Notes under the pieces: generated by a model
Told to the model about the DNA's origin: nothing
The model's input: the letters and a program-made list of their open reading frames with translations, nothing else
Databases searched by the model: none
Made by a program: the position numbers and the translations under genes
NCBI RefSeq assembly: GCF_039537965.1
Contig: NZ_BAABBM010000001.1
Span: 1,054,001-1,118,000, forward strand
From: Sphingomonas limnosediminicola
GTDB lineage: Bacteria; Pseudomonadota; Alphaproteobacteria; Sphingomonadales; Sphingomonadaceae
Reading direction: 5' to 3'
DNA: 64,000 bases
Shown: piece after piece, positions 8,092 to 16,712 of the stretch
How positions within the stretch are numbered: position 1 is the first letter of the stretch
Layout of the letters: every line of letters begins with the position of its first letter

Positions 8092-9378
8092 ATGGTGCTT
8101 AGACGGTCCTTTCAGAGACACATTCCAGCTCTCTGGCGGCTTGCGGCAGACCGCAGCGGCAACGTGGCGCTCATCGCCGCAGCGGCTTTCCCGTTGCTGA
8201 TCGGCGCAGCGGGGCTGGCGGTCGATGGCGTTCACTGGGTGCTTCAAAAGCGCGAGGTCCAGGCAGCGACTGACGCGGCGGCAATGGCGGGCGTTTATGG
8301 CCTGATCGCGGACGGCGACATGCAGAATGCGGTCAACTCGAGCCTGACCAAGGGCGGCGGAGTTCCTGACAATGCCAGCATCCAGGCGATCGAATCGCCG
8401 CCCGGCCATGAAGCCGATCCGTTCGCGGTGACCGTCCGGGTAACGATCCCGGCTAAGACTACCTTCGCATCGATGTTCATGAAGACGGTGCCGACGATCA
8501 CGGCCGAGGCCACGGCAAGTGTCGTCGAGAACGGCAAATATTGTTCATTCGCACTGGGCGACATGGATGACGACGCCGGCGTTGTCGTCCGTCCGAACTC
8601 GAAAGTCGACATGGAGTGCGGCGTCACCACGAACGCTACCGGCGCCAAGGCAATACAGGCCGACAGTTCGTCCAGCCTCAAGGCGGCGGACATCCGCGCT
8701 TACGGCGGCATCGACATGACTTCAATCTCGGGCTCACGCACGCGCGCACATGCCCTTGCGCAAGAGGACCCGCTTGCGAACAGCGACCCGCCGCAGGTGC
8801 CAAACACCGGTTGTCCGCAGATCACGGCAAACCCCGACGCCGCCAACCTCACCGGCGGCAAGCTCGTGCTCGAGCCGGGGTGCTACGCTACCATGTACCT
8901 TAACGGACCGGTTTTCCTGCAGGACGGCGAATACATTCTCAACAAGGGCAATTTCGTCGTTGGTCCTCAAGGCCACGTCGAATGCAGTGCCTGCACCATC
9001 TTTCTCACCAGCGAGACGGCCGGAACCGATGGCGCGTCGATCGGCAAGGTGAAGATCTCCAGCGACGCGACTGTAAAGATGCATGCGACCCGGGAAGGCC
9101 CAAACCAGGGCATTCTCTTTTATCAGGACCGGCATGCGGCCCGCGACCTGCCCGGCGATGAGAACCACATCGGCGGCGGCAGCTTCACCGAACTCGAAGG
9201 TCTCATCTATTTCCCATCCGAAACGGTTTACGTCGATGGGAACATGAGCCCGAACCTGCAGTGCACGCGCTTCATCGCTCGGCGCCTCATCTTTGCGGGG
9301 ACGGTTTACGTCAGCAAGTCGTGCGACGGTCTCGACAAGGTCACCTTCATGGCGACGGAAGTGCGGCTGCTAAGCTGA
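8092..9378 (+). CDS. TadE/TadG-like pilus-assembly-type membrane protein
   Basis: A 428-residue protein with the TadG-like N-terminus: DRSGNVALIAAAAFPLLIGA at about residues 19-38 is the pilin-like hydrophobic helix with a positively charged lead, followed by GLAVDGVHWVLQKREVQAAT and DAAAMAG. The remainder (about 130-428) is beta-rich and Cys-containing, with repeated short strands such as LVLEPGCY, ILNKGNFVVGP and GLIYFPSETVYVDG, suggesting a parallel beta-helix. No other tad genes are nearby, so this is an orphan pseudopilin-like surface protein. Its start is an ATG at 8092, 78 bases after the DUF1996 gene. Confidence 0.85.
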   Translation: MVLRRSFQRHIPALWRLAADRSGNVALIAAAAFPLLIGAAGLAVDGVHWVLQKREVQAATDAAAMAGVYGLIADGDMQNAVNSSLTKGGGVPDNASIQAIESPPGHEADPFAVTVRVTIPAKTTFASMFMKTVPTITAEATASVVENGKYCSFALGDMDDDAGVVVRPNSKVDMECGVTTNATGAKAIQADSSSSLKAADIRAYGGIDMTSISGSRTRAHALAQEDPLANSDPPQVPNTGCPQITANPDAANLTGGKLVLEPGCYATMYLNGPVFLQDGEYILNKGNFVVGPQGHVECSACTIFLTSETAGTDGASIGKVKISSDATVKMHATREGPNQGILFYQDRHAARDLPGDENHIGGGSFTELEGLIYFPSETVYVDGNMSPNLQCTRFIARRLIFAGTVYVSKSCDGLDKVTFMATEVRLLS

Positions 9379-9843
9379 TCAAGACGTCACGAGCCGGGCG
9401 ACGGCTTTTTCGACCTGAGACATGATCCGATGAATTTCCGTGTTTATCTCGCTGAGTTCCGCCACCAGGTCGGCGGCGGTGATGCGCGGCCCTGACGACT
9501 CCGAACGGACGAGGCTTCGGAGCGCTTCCAACGGCGCACTATTTGTCAGGCTTTCCGAATTCGAATCATAGGGTGCGGAGCGCTCAAACGGCACATTTGC
9601 CCCAATCGTGCCTGCAAGGTCCGCCCGATTCAGATCCGCAGCAGCAAAGCTAGGCGCTGTGCGGCCGTCGAGCAGCGAGTAATGGGCCGCAGCTGTCAAA
9701 GCGGCGTCGGCCGCTCTCGGCGTGACAATGTCGAGCCGCGCCCCGCGAGAACGTGCGGCAGTTCGTGCCTTAGCGCCATCAAAGCCTCTGTACCCCACGC
9801 GCATTTGCGGTTGGCGGCCCCTCGATTTGCTTCCCCCACGCAC
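9379..9843 (-). CDS. Hypothetical protein
   Basis: A 154-codon frame with a GTG start; an ATG at 9804 (codon 14) is an alternative start. Its stop abuts the stop of the TadG-like gene on the other strand. The N-terminal third is basic, and the last 40 residues are predicted helical (DLVAELSEINTEIHRIMSQV). No family recognised and no signal peptide. Codon use is plausible but not compelling, so existence of the protein is uncertain. Confidence 0.45.
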   Translation of the reverse strand: MRGGSKSRGRQPQMRVGYRGFDGAKARTAARSRGARLDIVTPRAADAALTAAAHYSLLDGRTAPSFAAADLNRADLAGTIGANVPFERSAPYDSNSESLTNSAPLEALRSLVRSESSGPRITAADLVAELSEINTEIHRIMSQVEKAVARLVTS

Positions 9844-10009
9844 ACCGACGGCGATCCGCGTCGCGACTCGCTGTTAAACTTCTGTTTACGTGCCAGCGCT
9901 ACCCGCTTCAAGATGGGCCGCATTGCGCGCGCTTTTCCAAGGCTCTAGGCACAAGCCGAGATGAGGAAGCGCTGCGGTTGGAACCTCCAGTCGCCCGAGG
10001 AGCTTGGCG

Positions 10010-11392
10010 GTGACGACTTACCGGCCTGACCCCAAGATCTTGACGCTCGGATCGGAGTTCTATGATCCCGTTTCGCCGGCCGAGTTCCCAAAGACGATCC
10101 CTCGCTTTCTCAACGAGCGATGGGCGGAGCGTGTCGGTCTCGGCGGCCGCGACGCGGCTGCGTGGGCATCGAACTTTTGCCGATTCGAGCCACTTCCCGA
10201 CAATCTGACCGAACCGCTCGCCCTTCGTTATCACGGTCACCAGTTTCGCGTTTACAACCCGGACATCGGAGATGGCCGCGGGTTCCTGTTCGCGCAGCTG
10301 CGCGACAATGACGAACGCCTTCTCGATCTCGGGACCAAGGGGTCAGGTCAAACTCCCTACAGCCGTCACGCCGACGGTCGGCTGACCCTTAAAGGCGCTG
10401 TCCGCGAAGTCCTGGCTACCGAAATGCTCGAGGCGCTCGGCGTGCCGACGTCAAAGACCTTCGCAGTCTTCGAAACCGGCGAAGCGCTTGAACGTGGCGA
10501 TGAGCCCTCGCCCACCCGTTCAGCAGTTCTAACCCGCTTAAGTCACGGGAACGTTCGCATCGGCACGTTCCAGCGTCTAGCCTTCTTCGGCCAGGCCGAG
10601 AACATCCGAATGCTCGTCCGATACTGCCTTGAGAATCTCTATGGCGAGCCTGCAGTGGAAGATGCGGAAAACGCGCTGCGCTATTTTGACCTCGCCAGTT
10701 CCGCAACCGCGACGCTTGCCGCCTCCTATCTTGCCGCTGGCTTCGTCCATGGCGTCCTCAACAGCGACAATATCAATGTCACCGGCGAGAGCTTCGACTA
10801 TGGCCCCTGGCGGTTCACGCCGGACTGGGACCCCGAATTCACCGCTGCCTACTTCGACCATTACGGTCTTTATACTTTCGGACGCCAGCCGGAGGCGATC
10901 CACTGGGACCTCGCCCAACTTGCCGGCTGCCTGTCGATCGTGGCGGACGGCCCAGCACTTTCCGGCATTCTTGCGTCATGGAGCGGGCGCTTCGAGGCTG
11001 CGCTGACGCAGGCCATGCTGCGCCGCCTCGGCGTCCGACCAGCCTACGAGGCCGACGATCGCCGCCTAGCCGGCGCACTTATCCGGGCGCTAGCGACCAA
11101 GGAAGCGTCGATCGATCGGATCTTTTTTGACTGGCGCGGCGGGAGAGATCCGGGCGCCGACCGTTATCCGTCCGACAAATTTCGCGAATTTGCACAACGA
11201 CTGGAAGGAAGAGCAACGCCCCAAACGCACCCATATTGGTCGGACGATAACCCCTGCTCGATGCAAATCGACGAGGTCGAAACCATATGGTCGGCAATCG
11301 CTGAACGCGATGACTGGAAGCCGTTAACAGACAAGGTTACAGCAGTCCGGCGGATGGGCGAAGCAATGCAACAAGATGCACGGGCAGCTTGA
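10010..11392 (+). CDS. selO: Protein adenylyltransferase SelO (YdiU family)
   Basis: A pseudokinase-fold enzyme that transfers AMP from ATP to Ser/Thr/Tyr of target proteins, reported to act in redox stress. The GTG at 10010 is preferred over a TTG at 10004 because GAGGAG at 9997-10002 is then correctly spaced. Signature blocks: HGHQFRVYNPDIGDGRG, GTKGSGQTPYSRHADGRLTL, REVLATEMLEALGVPTSKT, HGNVRIGTFQ and VHGVLNSDNINVTGESFDYG (catalytic N and D). The length of about 460 residues is slightly shorter than the E. coli protein, which ends with a Sec/Cys tail; no C-terminal Cys is seen here. Its 3' end overlaps the start of astD by 17 bases. Confidence 0.94.
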   Translation: MTTYRPDPKILTLGSEFYDPVSPAEFPKTIPRFLNERWAERVGLGGRDAAAWASNFCRFEPLPDNLTEPLALRYHGHQFRVYNPDIGDGRGFLFAQLRDNDERLLDLGTKGSGQTPYSRHADGRLTLKGAVREVLATEMLEALGVPTSKTFAVFETGEALERGDEPSPTRSAVLTRLSHGNVRIGTFQRLAFFGQAENIRMLVRYCLENLYGEPAVEDAENALRYFDLASSATATLAASYLAAGFVHGVLNSDNINVTGESFDYGPWRFTPDWDPEFTAAYFDHYGLYTFGRQPEAIHWDLAQLAGCLSIVADGPALSGILASWSGRFEAALTQAMLRRLGVRPAYEADDRRLAGALIRALATKEASIDRIFFDWRGGRDPGADRYPSDKFREFAQRLEGRATPQTHPYWSDDNPCSMQIDEVETIWSAIAERDDWKPLTDKVTAVRRMGEAMQQDARAA

Positions 11393-12851
11393 CGAGCGGC
11401 GCGACGTCGCCGACCGCTCGTCTGTGAGCGGCAACCTGATCTCGTTTAACCCTGCCACGGGTGAAGAGATGTGGTCGGGATCGATCGGTGACGCGGCGAC
11501 CGAGGTCGCAGCGGCACGCGCTGCCTGGCCGGCCTGGGCTGCGCATTCGGTCGCCTATCGGATCGAAGCGCTCCGCCGATTTGCCAATGTCGTGCGAAGA
11601 AAAGAGCCCGAATTTGCCGAACTCATCGCGCGTGAGACCGGCAAGCCCATGTGGGAAGCGCGAACGGAAGTCGGCGCAGTCGTCAACAAGGTTGATATTT
11701 CAATCGATGCCTATGCCGAGCGGACGCCGCAGCGGAAGATGGAAGCCGCGCTCGGTAACCGGATTGCCGTCCGCCATAAGCCGCATGGCGTCATTGCGGT
11801 GCTTGGACCCTACAATTTCCCGGCGCACTTACCGAATGGACATATCGTCCCGGCGCTGATTGCCGGCAATGCGGTTGTCTTCAAACCTTCTGAAAAGACG
11901 CCCGCGGTCGGCGAGTTTCTGGTCCATTGCTTCCATGAAGCGAAGATCCCGGAGGGGGTTGTCCGCCTTTTGCTCGGCGGCCCCGATCAAGGTCGTGCGC
12001 TCGCCGGGGAACCGGGTATCGACGGGCTCCTTTTCACAGGCTCCGCGCGAGCGGGCCAGTCGTTGCATCGCCAGTTCGCCGAGACCCCGCAGAAGATCCT
12101 CGCGCTCGAACTCGGAGGGAACAACCCGCTCGTCGTTTGGAACGCCAAGGACATTGACGCCACGGCGGTCATGGTCGTCCAGTCTGCATACCTTACCGCC
12201 GGCCAGCGCTGCACCGCCGCCCGCCGCCTGATCGTCGAAGAAGGGCAAGAGAGCGAGCTGATCGAAGCGATCCAGAAGATCATCGACCGGATGATCGTCG
12301 ACCAGCCGTTCGCCGATCCGCAGCCATTCATGGGCCCCGTCATCGATCTTGCCGCCGCCGATAATGTGCAGGAACAATGGCTTGGCCTAATGATGAAGGG
12401 GGGGAAGCCGCTTCGCCGCCTGGACCGGCCGGTGAAGGATCTGCCTTTCCTGACACCCGGCCTGATCGACGTGACGACGGTGCGGGATCGTCCCGACGAG
12501 GAAATCTTTGGCCCGGTCCTGCAGGTTATCCGTGTCGCCGACTTCGACGCCGCGATCACTGAGGCCAACAATACGCGGTTCGGTCTTGCCGCCAGCCTTA
12601 TCGGCGGAAGCCCGGACCTGTACGACAAGTTCTGGGCCAACGTCCGCGCGGGCGTCATCAACCGCAACAAGCCCACCAACGGCGCTCCCTCGAACGCGCC
12701 GTTCGGCGGTGTCGGGCTCAGCGGCAATCATCGCCCCAGCGCCTTCTACGCCGCCGATTACTGCGCCTATCCGGTAACCAGCAGCGAGGCCGACCGGCCA
12801 CGCGCGGCGATCGGAGAAGGCTTGCGCGATCCCAGCATGCAGGAAGACTGA
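11376..12851 (+). CDS. astD: N-succinylglutamate 5-semialdehyde dehydrogenase
   Basis: NAD-dependent oxidation of succinylglutamate semialdehyde to succinylglutamate, step four of the arginine succinyltransferase pathway. The 491-residue protein has the ALDH landmarks: GVIAVLGPYNFPAHLPNGHI, catalytic Glu in LALELGGNNP (residue 245), nucleophile Cys in AGQRCTAARR (residue 279) and a C-terminal NAPFGGVGLSGNHRPSA block. The AGQRCTAARRL and NFPAHLPNGH variants are typical of AstD rather than other ALDHs. A GTG at 11424 is an alternative start. No astA, astB or astE is in the window; it overlaps selO, which suggests co-expression. Confidence 0.9.
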   Translation: MHGQLDERRDVADRSSVSGNLISFNPATGEEMWSGSIGDAATEVAAARAAWPAWAAHSVAYRIEALRRFANVVRRKEPEFAELIARETGKPMWEARTEVGAVVNKVDISIDAYAERTPQRKMEAALGNRIAVRHKPHGVIAVLGPYNFPAHLPNGHIVPALIAGNAVVFKPSEKTPAVGEFLVHCFHEAKIPEGVVRLLLGGPDQGRALAGEPGIDGLLFTGSARAGQSLHRQFAETPQKILALELGGNNPLVVWNAKDIDATAVMVVQSAYLTAGQRCTAARRLIVEEGQESELIEAIQKIIDRMIVDQPFADPQPFMGPVIDLAAADNVQEQWLGLMMKGGKPLRRLDRPVKDLPFLTPGLIDVTTVRDRPDEEIFGPVLQVIRVADFDAAITEANNTRFGLAASLIGGSPDLYDKFWANVRAGVINRNKPTNGAPSNAPFGGVGLSGNHRPSAFYAADYCAYPVTSSEADRPRAAIGEGLRDPSMQED

Positions 12852-12911
12852 GCCGGTCCCGCTACGGAACGGCTGTGGATCGCTTTTGCGAACCGCCGCG
12901 TTCAGGCACTC

Positions 12912-14426
12912 GTGAAAATCAGGTACCGCGTCGGCAAGGCGCTCATTCTTGCCCTGTGCAGCGTTTCGTTCGCCTCCTGTGACCGGCTCCCGTTCGCGGG
13001 CAATCAAGCCGACAGCAGCGCTCTTCAATCCAGCGTCACCGATTCGCAGGCGCGCGCCTTCTATACCGCGCGCCAATGGAAAGACGCGTGGGACAAGAAG
13101 GCTGAGAAGCAGCTGTTGGAGATCATCGCCGGTGCCCCTGCGAATGGCCTCAAGCCCGACCTTTTCCTAAAGGAACCGCTGCCGAGCGGCGCTGCCGAGC
13201 GCGAAGCGGCATTGACCACTGCGGCTCTCAAATATGCCTCTGCCCTCGCGAGCGGCTACGCCGATCCGAAGAAGATCGCGGAGGTCTACACCATTCCACG
13301 CGCCAAAGCCGACGTCGCAGCGGGGCTAGCCAAGGCGCTTGAGGGCAATGACTTGAAAACCTGGTTCGCGTCGCTGCCACCGCAGACCGACGAGTATCGA
13401 GCGCTCAGCGAGGCGCATCTTCGCTACCTCAAGCAAGCCGCGCAGGTCAGGCCGCTGCCGATTCCCGATGGAAAACCGATCAAGCCGGGGAAGCGCGACC
13501 CTCGTGCGGAGGGAGTCGGCGCTGCCCTGAACGCCATCGGCTATTTGCCTACGTCGCAAGTGAACAGGCATCGGACCAGTATCTATGACCGCGCGCTGGT
13601 AGACGGCGTGAAACGGCTGCAGTCGGACTTCGGGATGAAGGCGGACGGCGTCGTCGGGCCCGACACGCTGGATATCCTCAACCTCGGCCCAGCGGGCATG
13701 GCGCGGCAAATCGCGATCAATATGGAGCGCCTGCGCTGGCTCGAGCGCGATCCTCCAAAGACGCGGATAGACGTCAACACGGCCGCCGCATTTCTCGATT
13801 ATTGGCGCGACGGCGATCATCAGGATCGCCGCAACGTCGTCCCCGGTGAACCCGACAAGCAAACGCCGCAGCTCCAGGCCCCGTTCAAGCAACTTGTCGC
13901 CAACCCGAAGTGGCGCGTGCCGGATTCGATCGCGGCGAAGGAGATGGCAGACAAAAGTCAGGTCTGGCTCCAGGAGAACAATTTCGCGGTCGAAAATGAC
14001 CGTTACGTCCAGCAGTCAGGTCCCAAGAATTCACTTGGCCTCGTCAAGTTCGACATGGAGGACGCACAGCAGATCTACCTTCATGACACGCCTGCCAAGG
14101 CGCTGTTCGACCTGCCCGAGCGCCATCGCAGCCACGGCTGCGTCCGAGTTCAGAATGCTCTGCAGTTCGCGGCCATGCTGACGAACCAGGATGGCGTTTT
14201 CGATAAGTTCCAAGAGGCGCTGACGAGCGGTGAGGAGAAATGGGTCAGGCTGAAGACCGAAATCCCCGTCCGCCTGCTGTATCACACCGCCTTCTTAGAC
14301 AGCGGGCGAATTCAGTTTCGGCCGGACGTTTACGGCTGGGATGACGATGTCGCCATGGCCCTCGGCCTCGTGCGCGGTGGTACCCGCGGGCCGCTGCAAC
14401 AGCAGGACAAGGACGTCGGCCCGTAA
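12912..14426 (+). CDS. L,D-transpeptidase, YcbB/LdtD type, probable lipoprotein
   Basis: Forms 3-3 cross-links in peptidoglycan or attaches partners to it. GTG start. The N-terminus is a signal peptide ending SVSFASC, a lipobox-like site. Domains in order: N-terminal helical region, peptidoglycan-binding domain (LQSDFGMKADGVVGPDTLDI, about 235-256), and catalytic YkuD domain split by a capping loop, with NSLGLVKFDM, YLHDTP and the active-site HRSHGCVRVQN (Cys 410). Length 504 fits the YcbB subgroup. It is a single gene, 60 bases after astD, ended by a strong hairpin at 14434-14463. Confidence 0.92.
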   Translation: MKIRYRVGKALILALCSVSFASCDRLPFAGNQADSSALQSSVTDSQARAFYTARQWKDAWDKKAEKQLLEIIAGAPANGLKPDLFLKEPLPSGAAEREAALTTAALKYASALASGYADPKKIAEVYTIPRAKADVAAGLAKALEGNDLKTWFASLPPQTDEYRALSEAHLRYLKQAAQVRPLPIPDGKPIKPGKRDPRAEGVGAALNAIGYLPTSQVNRHRTSIYDRALVDGVKRLQSDFGMKADGVVGPDTLDILNLGPAGMARQIAINMERLRWLERDPPKTRIDVNTAAAFLDYWRDGDHQDRRNVVPGEPDKQTPQLQAPFKQLVANPKWRVPDSIAAKEMADKSQVWLQENNFAVENDRYVQQSGPKNSLGLVKFDMEDAQQIYLHDTPAKALFDLPERHRSHGCVRVQNALQFAAMLTNQDGVFDKFQEALTSGEEKWVRLKTEIPVRLLYHTAFLDSGRIQFRPDVYGWDDDVAMALGLVRGGTRGPLQQQDKDVGP

Positions 14427-14433
14427 ATAAACT

Positions 14434-14463
14434 GAGGGCGCCGACTCCCACATCGGCGCCCTC
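14434..14463. terminator. Bidirectional terminator between L,D-transpeptidase and dnaB
   Basis: A perfect 11-base-pair stem (14434-14444 with 14453-14463) and 8-base loop between two convergent genes. On the minus strand the stem is followed by AGTTTATTT, giving a good intrinsic terminator for dnaB. On the plus strand the tail is C-rich, so termination there is less certain. Confidence 0.8.
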
Positions 14464-14484
14464 AACCCCCCACCCCAGGCTCGG

Positions 14485-15972
14485 CTAGCTTCGCATCTCC
14501 GGCAGATAATGATCGTCGGCGGCGTCGCTGAACTTCGTGATTCTCGCGTCGAACTTCATGCGCACGGTCCCTGTCGCACCATGGCGCTGCTTCGCAACGA
14601 TGAGATCAGCGCGGCCGTAAATCCGGTCCATTTCCTCTCGCCACTGCGCAATGTCCGGATGGTCGTCGTCGGGCTTCTTGGCCGCCAGATAATAGTCGCC
14701 GCGATAGACGAACCAGACCATGTCGGCGTCCTGCTCGATCGAGCCCGATTCACGAAGGTCGGACAGCTGCGGCCGCTTGTCCTCCCGCTGCTCCACCGCA
14801 CGGCTGAGCTGTGACAGCGCGAGTACCGGGAGGTCCAGCTCCTTGGCCAGTTGCTTTAGGCCCCGGCTGATCTCGGAAATTTCCTGCACGCGATTGTCGT
14901 TGGAGCCACGGCTGCTTCCCTGCAGCAGCTGGAGGTAGTCGACCACGACAAGGCCGATCCCTTTCTGTCGCTTCAGCCGTCGTGCCCGTGCGCGCAAAGC
15001 CGCGATCGTCAGGCCGGGGGTGTCGTCGATGTAGAGCGGCAGGCTCTGCAACTCGGCCGCCGCGCGCGCCAGCTGTCGAAACTCCTGCTGGCTAATCTTT
15101 CCCATGCGCAGGTTTTCGGAGCTGATGCCCGATTCTTCCGCGAGGATGCGGGTCGCCAGCTGGTCCGACGACATTTCGAGGCTGAAGAAGGCAACGGGCG
15201 CACCGCCTGACTTTGCGGCCTCGATCCCCTCCGCGGCATCGCGGGCGAACCGCAGCGCCGCCGCGAAGGCGATGTTCGTCGCAAGCGACGTCTTGCCCAT
15301 GCCCGGGCGGCCGGCGAGGATGATCAAGTCGGATTTGTGAAGACCGCCAACCTTGGCATTAATCCCTTCAAGGCCGCTGGTGATGCCAGAGAGGTGCCCA
15401 CCGCTGTTGAGAGCGCGCTCGGCCATCGCGAGCGCTTCCTTGGTGGCGTCCGAGAACGACTTTGCCTTGCCCTCGGCTCCCCCTTCTTCCGCCACCTTGT
15501 ACAGTTCGGATTCGGCGCGCTCGATTTGAGCGAGGGGGGCAACGTCCTCACTCGTGTCGAGCGCGCCTTCAACCAGGTCGCGGCCAACGCCGACAAGCGC
15601 TCGAAGCAACGCCAGATCATAGATCTGTTGCGCGAAGTCCCGGGCCCCGATCACCGCGGCGCCCGACCCGGTCAATTGGGCCAGATAAGCAGGTCCGCCG
15701 ACCTCCTTAATCGATTCGTCGGATTCAAACAAAGGCCGAAGCGTCACCGGGTTCGCGACACGGTTGTTGTCGGTCATCCGCAGGACCGCTTCGTAGATGC
15801 GCCCGTGGAGAGGTTCGAAGAAGTGGTGCGGCTTGAGCTTGAGTTGGACGTCCTCGACCAGCCGGTTGTCGATCATCAATGCGCCGAGCAGCGCCGCCTC
15901 CGCTTCGACGTTTTGCGGGAGAGAAGGAACAGCCGGTTCAACCGGTTCAGCGATACGCACGACTTCAGCCAT
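14485..15972 (-). CDS. dnaB: Replicative DNA helicase DnaB
   Basis: Hexameric 5'-3' helicase that unwinds DNA at the replication fork. I chose the ATG at 15972 (MAEVVRIAEP), with AGGGGA just upstream, over an ATG at 16005. The N-terminal primase-binding domain starts QNVEAEAALLGALMIDN. The RecA-like ATPase domain has Walker A LAGRPGMGKTSLATNIA, Walker B VVDYLQLLQG, and the QREDKRPQLSDLRESGSIEQ region of the DnaB loop. Length of 495 residues is normal. Divergent from dcd across 185 bases. Confidence 0.97.
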   Translation of the reverse strand: MAEVVRIAEPVEPAVPSLPQNVEAEAALLGALMIDNRLVEDVQLKLKPHHFFEPLHGRIYEAVLRMTDNNRVANPVTLRPLFESDESIKEVGGPAYLAQLTGSGAAVIGARDFAQQIYDLALLRALVGVGRDLVEGALDTSEDVAPLAQIERAESELYKVAEEGGAEGKAKSFSDATKEALAMAERALNSGGHLSGITSGLEGINAKVGGLHKSDLIILAGRPGMGKTSLATNIAFAAALRFARDAAEGIEAAKSGGAPVAFFSLEMSSDQLATRILAEESGISSENLRMGKISQQEFRQLARAAAELQSLPLYIDDTPGLTIAALRARARRLKRQKGIGLVVVDYLQLLQGSSRGSNDNRVQEISEISRGLKQLAKELDLPVLALSQLSRAVEQREDKRPQLSDLRESGSIEQDADMVWFVYRGDYYLAAKKPDDDHPDIAQWREEMDRIYGRADLIVAKQRHGATGTVRMKFDARITKFSDAADDHYLPEMRS

Positions 15973-16157
15973 GAGTGGTCCCCTACGCCTGTGCGGGCCC
16001 CACACCCAAGCGGAACATATGTAGCACGATTGTGGATAGCTTGTGCACGAATCTGGCGCGTGTCCGAAGGAAGTCCCGGAAACGCGAAACAGCCGTCATC
16101 CACAGAAATAATCCGGCGCAAATTGAAGCGTTCGAAACGTCCCGTTAGGCCCTCCGT
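15973..16157. promoter_or_regulatory. Divergent promoter region dnaB / dcd
   Basis: 185 bases between two divergent housekeeping genes, with no coding potential. It must contain both promoters. No clear operator or -35/-10 pair could be assigned by eye. Confidence 0.4.
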
Positions 16158-16712
16158 ATGGCGATTTTGTCCGACCGCTGGATTCGCGAGCAGGCGCAGG
16201 CGCACGCCATGATCGAACCGTTCGTGGAAGCGCAGCGGCGCGAGGGTTGCATCAGCTACGGGCTGTCGTCCTACGGCTACGACGCGCGGGTGGCGGACGA
16301 GTTCAAGATCTTCACCAACGTCGACTCGGCGACGGTCGATCCAAAGGACTTCGCGTCCAACAGCTTCGTCGACCGCCAGACCGACGTCTGCATCATCCCG
16401 CCCAACAGCTTCGCGCTGGCGCGGACGGTCGAATATTTCCGCGTGCCCCGCGACGTGCTCGTCATCTGCCTTGGCAAGTCGACCTACGCGCGCTGCGGGA
16501 TCATCGTGAACGTGACACCGCTGGAGCCCGGATGGGAAGGTCATGTGACCCTGGAATTCTCCAACACCACGCCGCTCCCCGCCAAGGTCTACGCCAACGA
16601 GGGCGCGTGCCAGTTCCTGTTCCTGCAGGGCAATGAGCCGTGCGAGGTGAGCTACGCCGACCGCGCCGGCAAATATATGGGACAGAAGGGCGTCACCCTT
16701 CCCAAGCTGTGA
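16158..16712 (+). CDS. dcd: dCTP deaminase
   Basis: Deaminates dCTP to dUTP for thymidylate synthesis. At 184 residues it matches the family length. Diagnostic segments: the N-terminal [19 protein letters not shown], the trimeric core motif [20 protein letters not shown], the catalytic Glu in [12 protein letters not shown], and the C-terminal [15 protein letters not shown]. Its TGA overlaps the GTG start of kynU (GTGA), so the two genes are coupled. No dUTPase is adjacent. It is the monofunctional, not the bifunctional archaeal-like, form by length and C-terminus. Confidence 0.96.
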   Translation: MAILSDRWIREQAQAHAMIEPFVEAQRREGCISYGLSSYGYDARVADEFKIFTNVDSATVDPKDFASNSFVDRQTDVCIIPPNSFALARTVEYFRVPRDVLVICLGKSTYARCGIIVNVTPLEPGWEGHVTLEFSNTTPLPAKVYANEGACQFLFLQGNEPCEVSYADRAGKYMGQKGVTLPKL

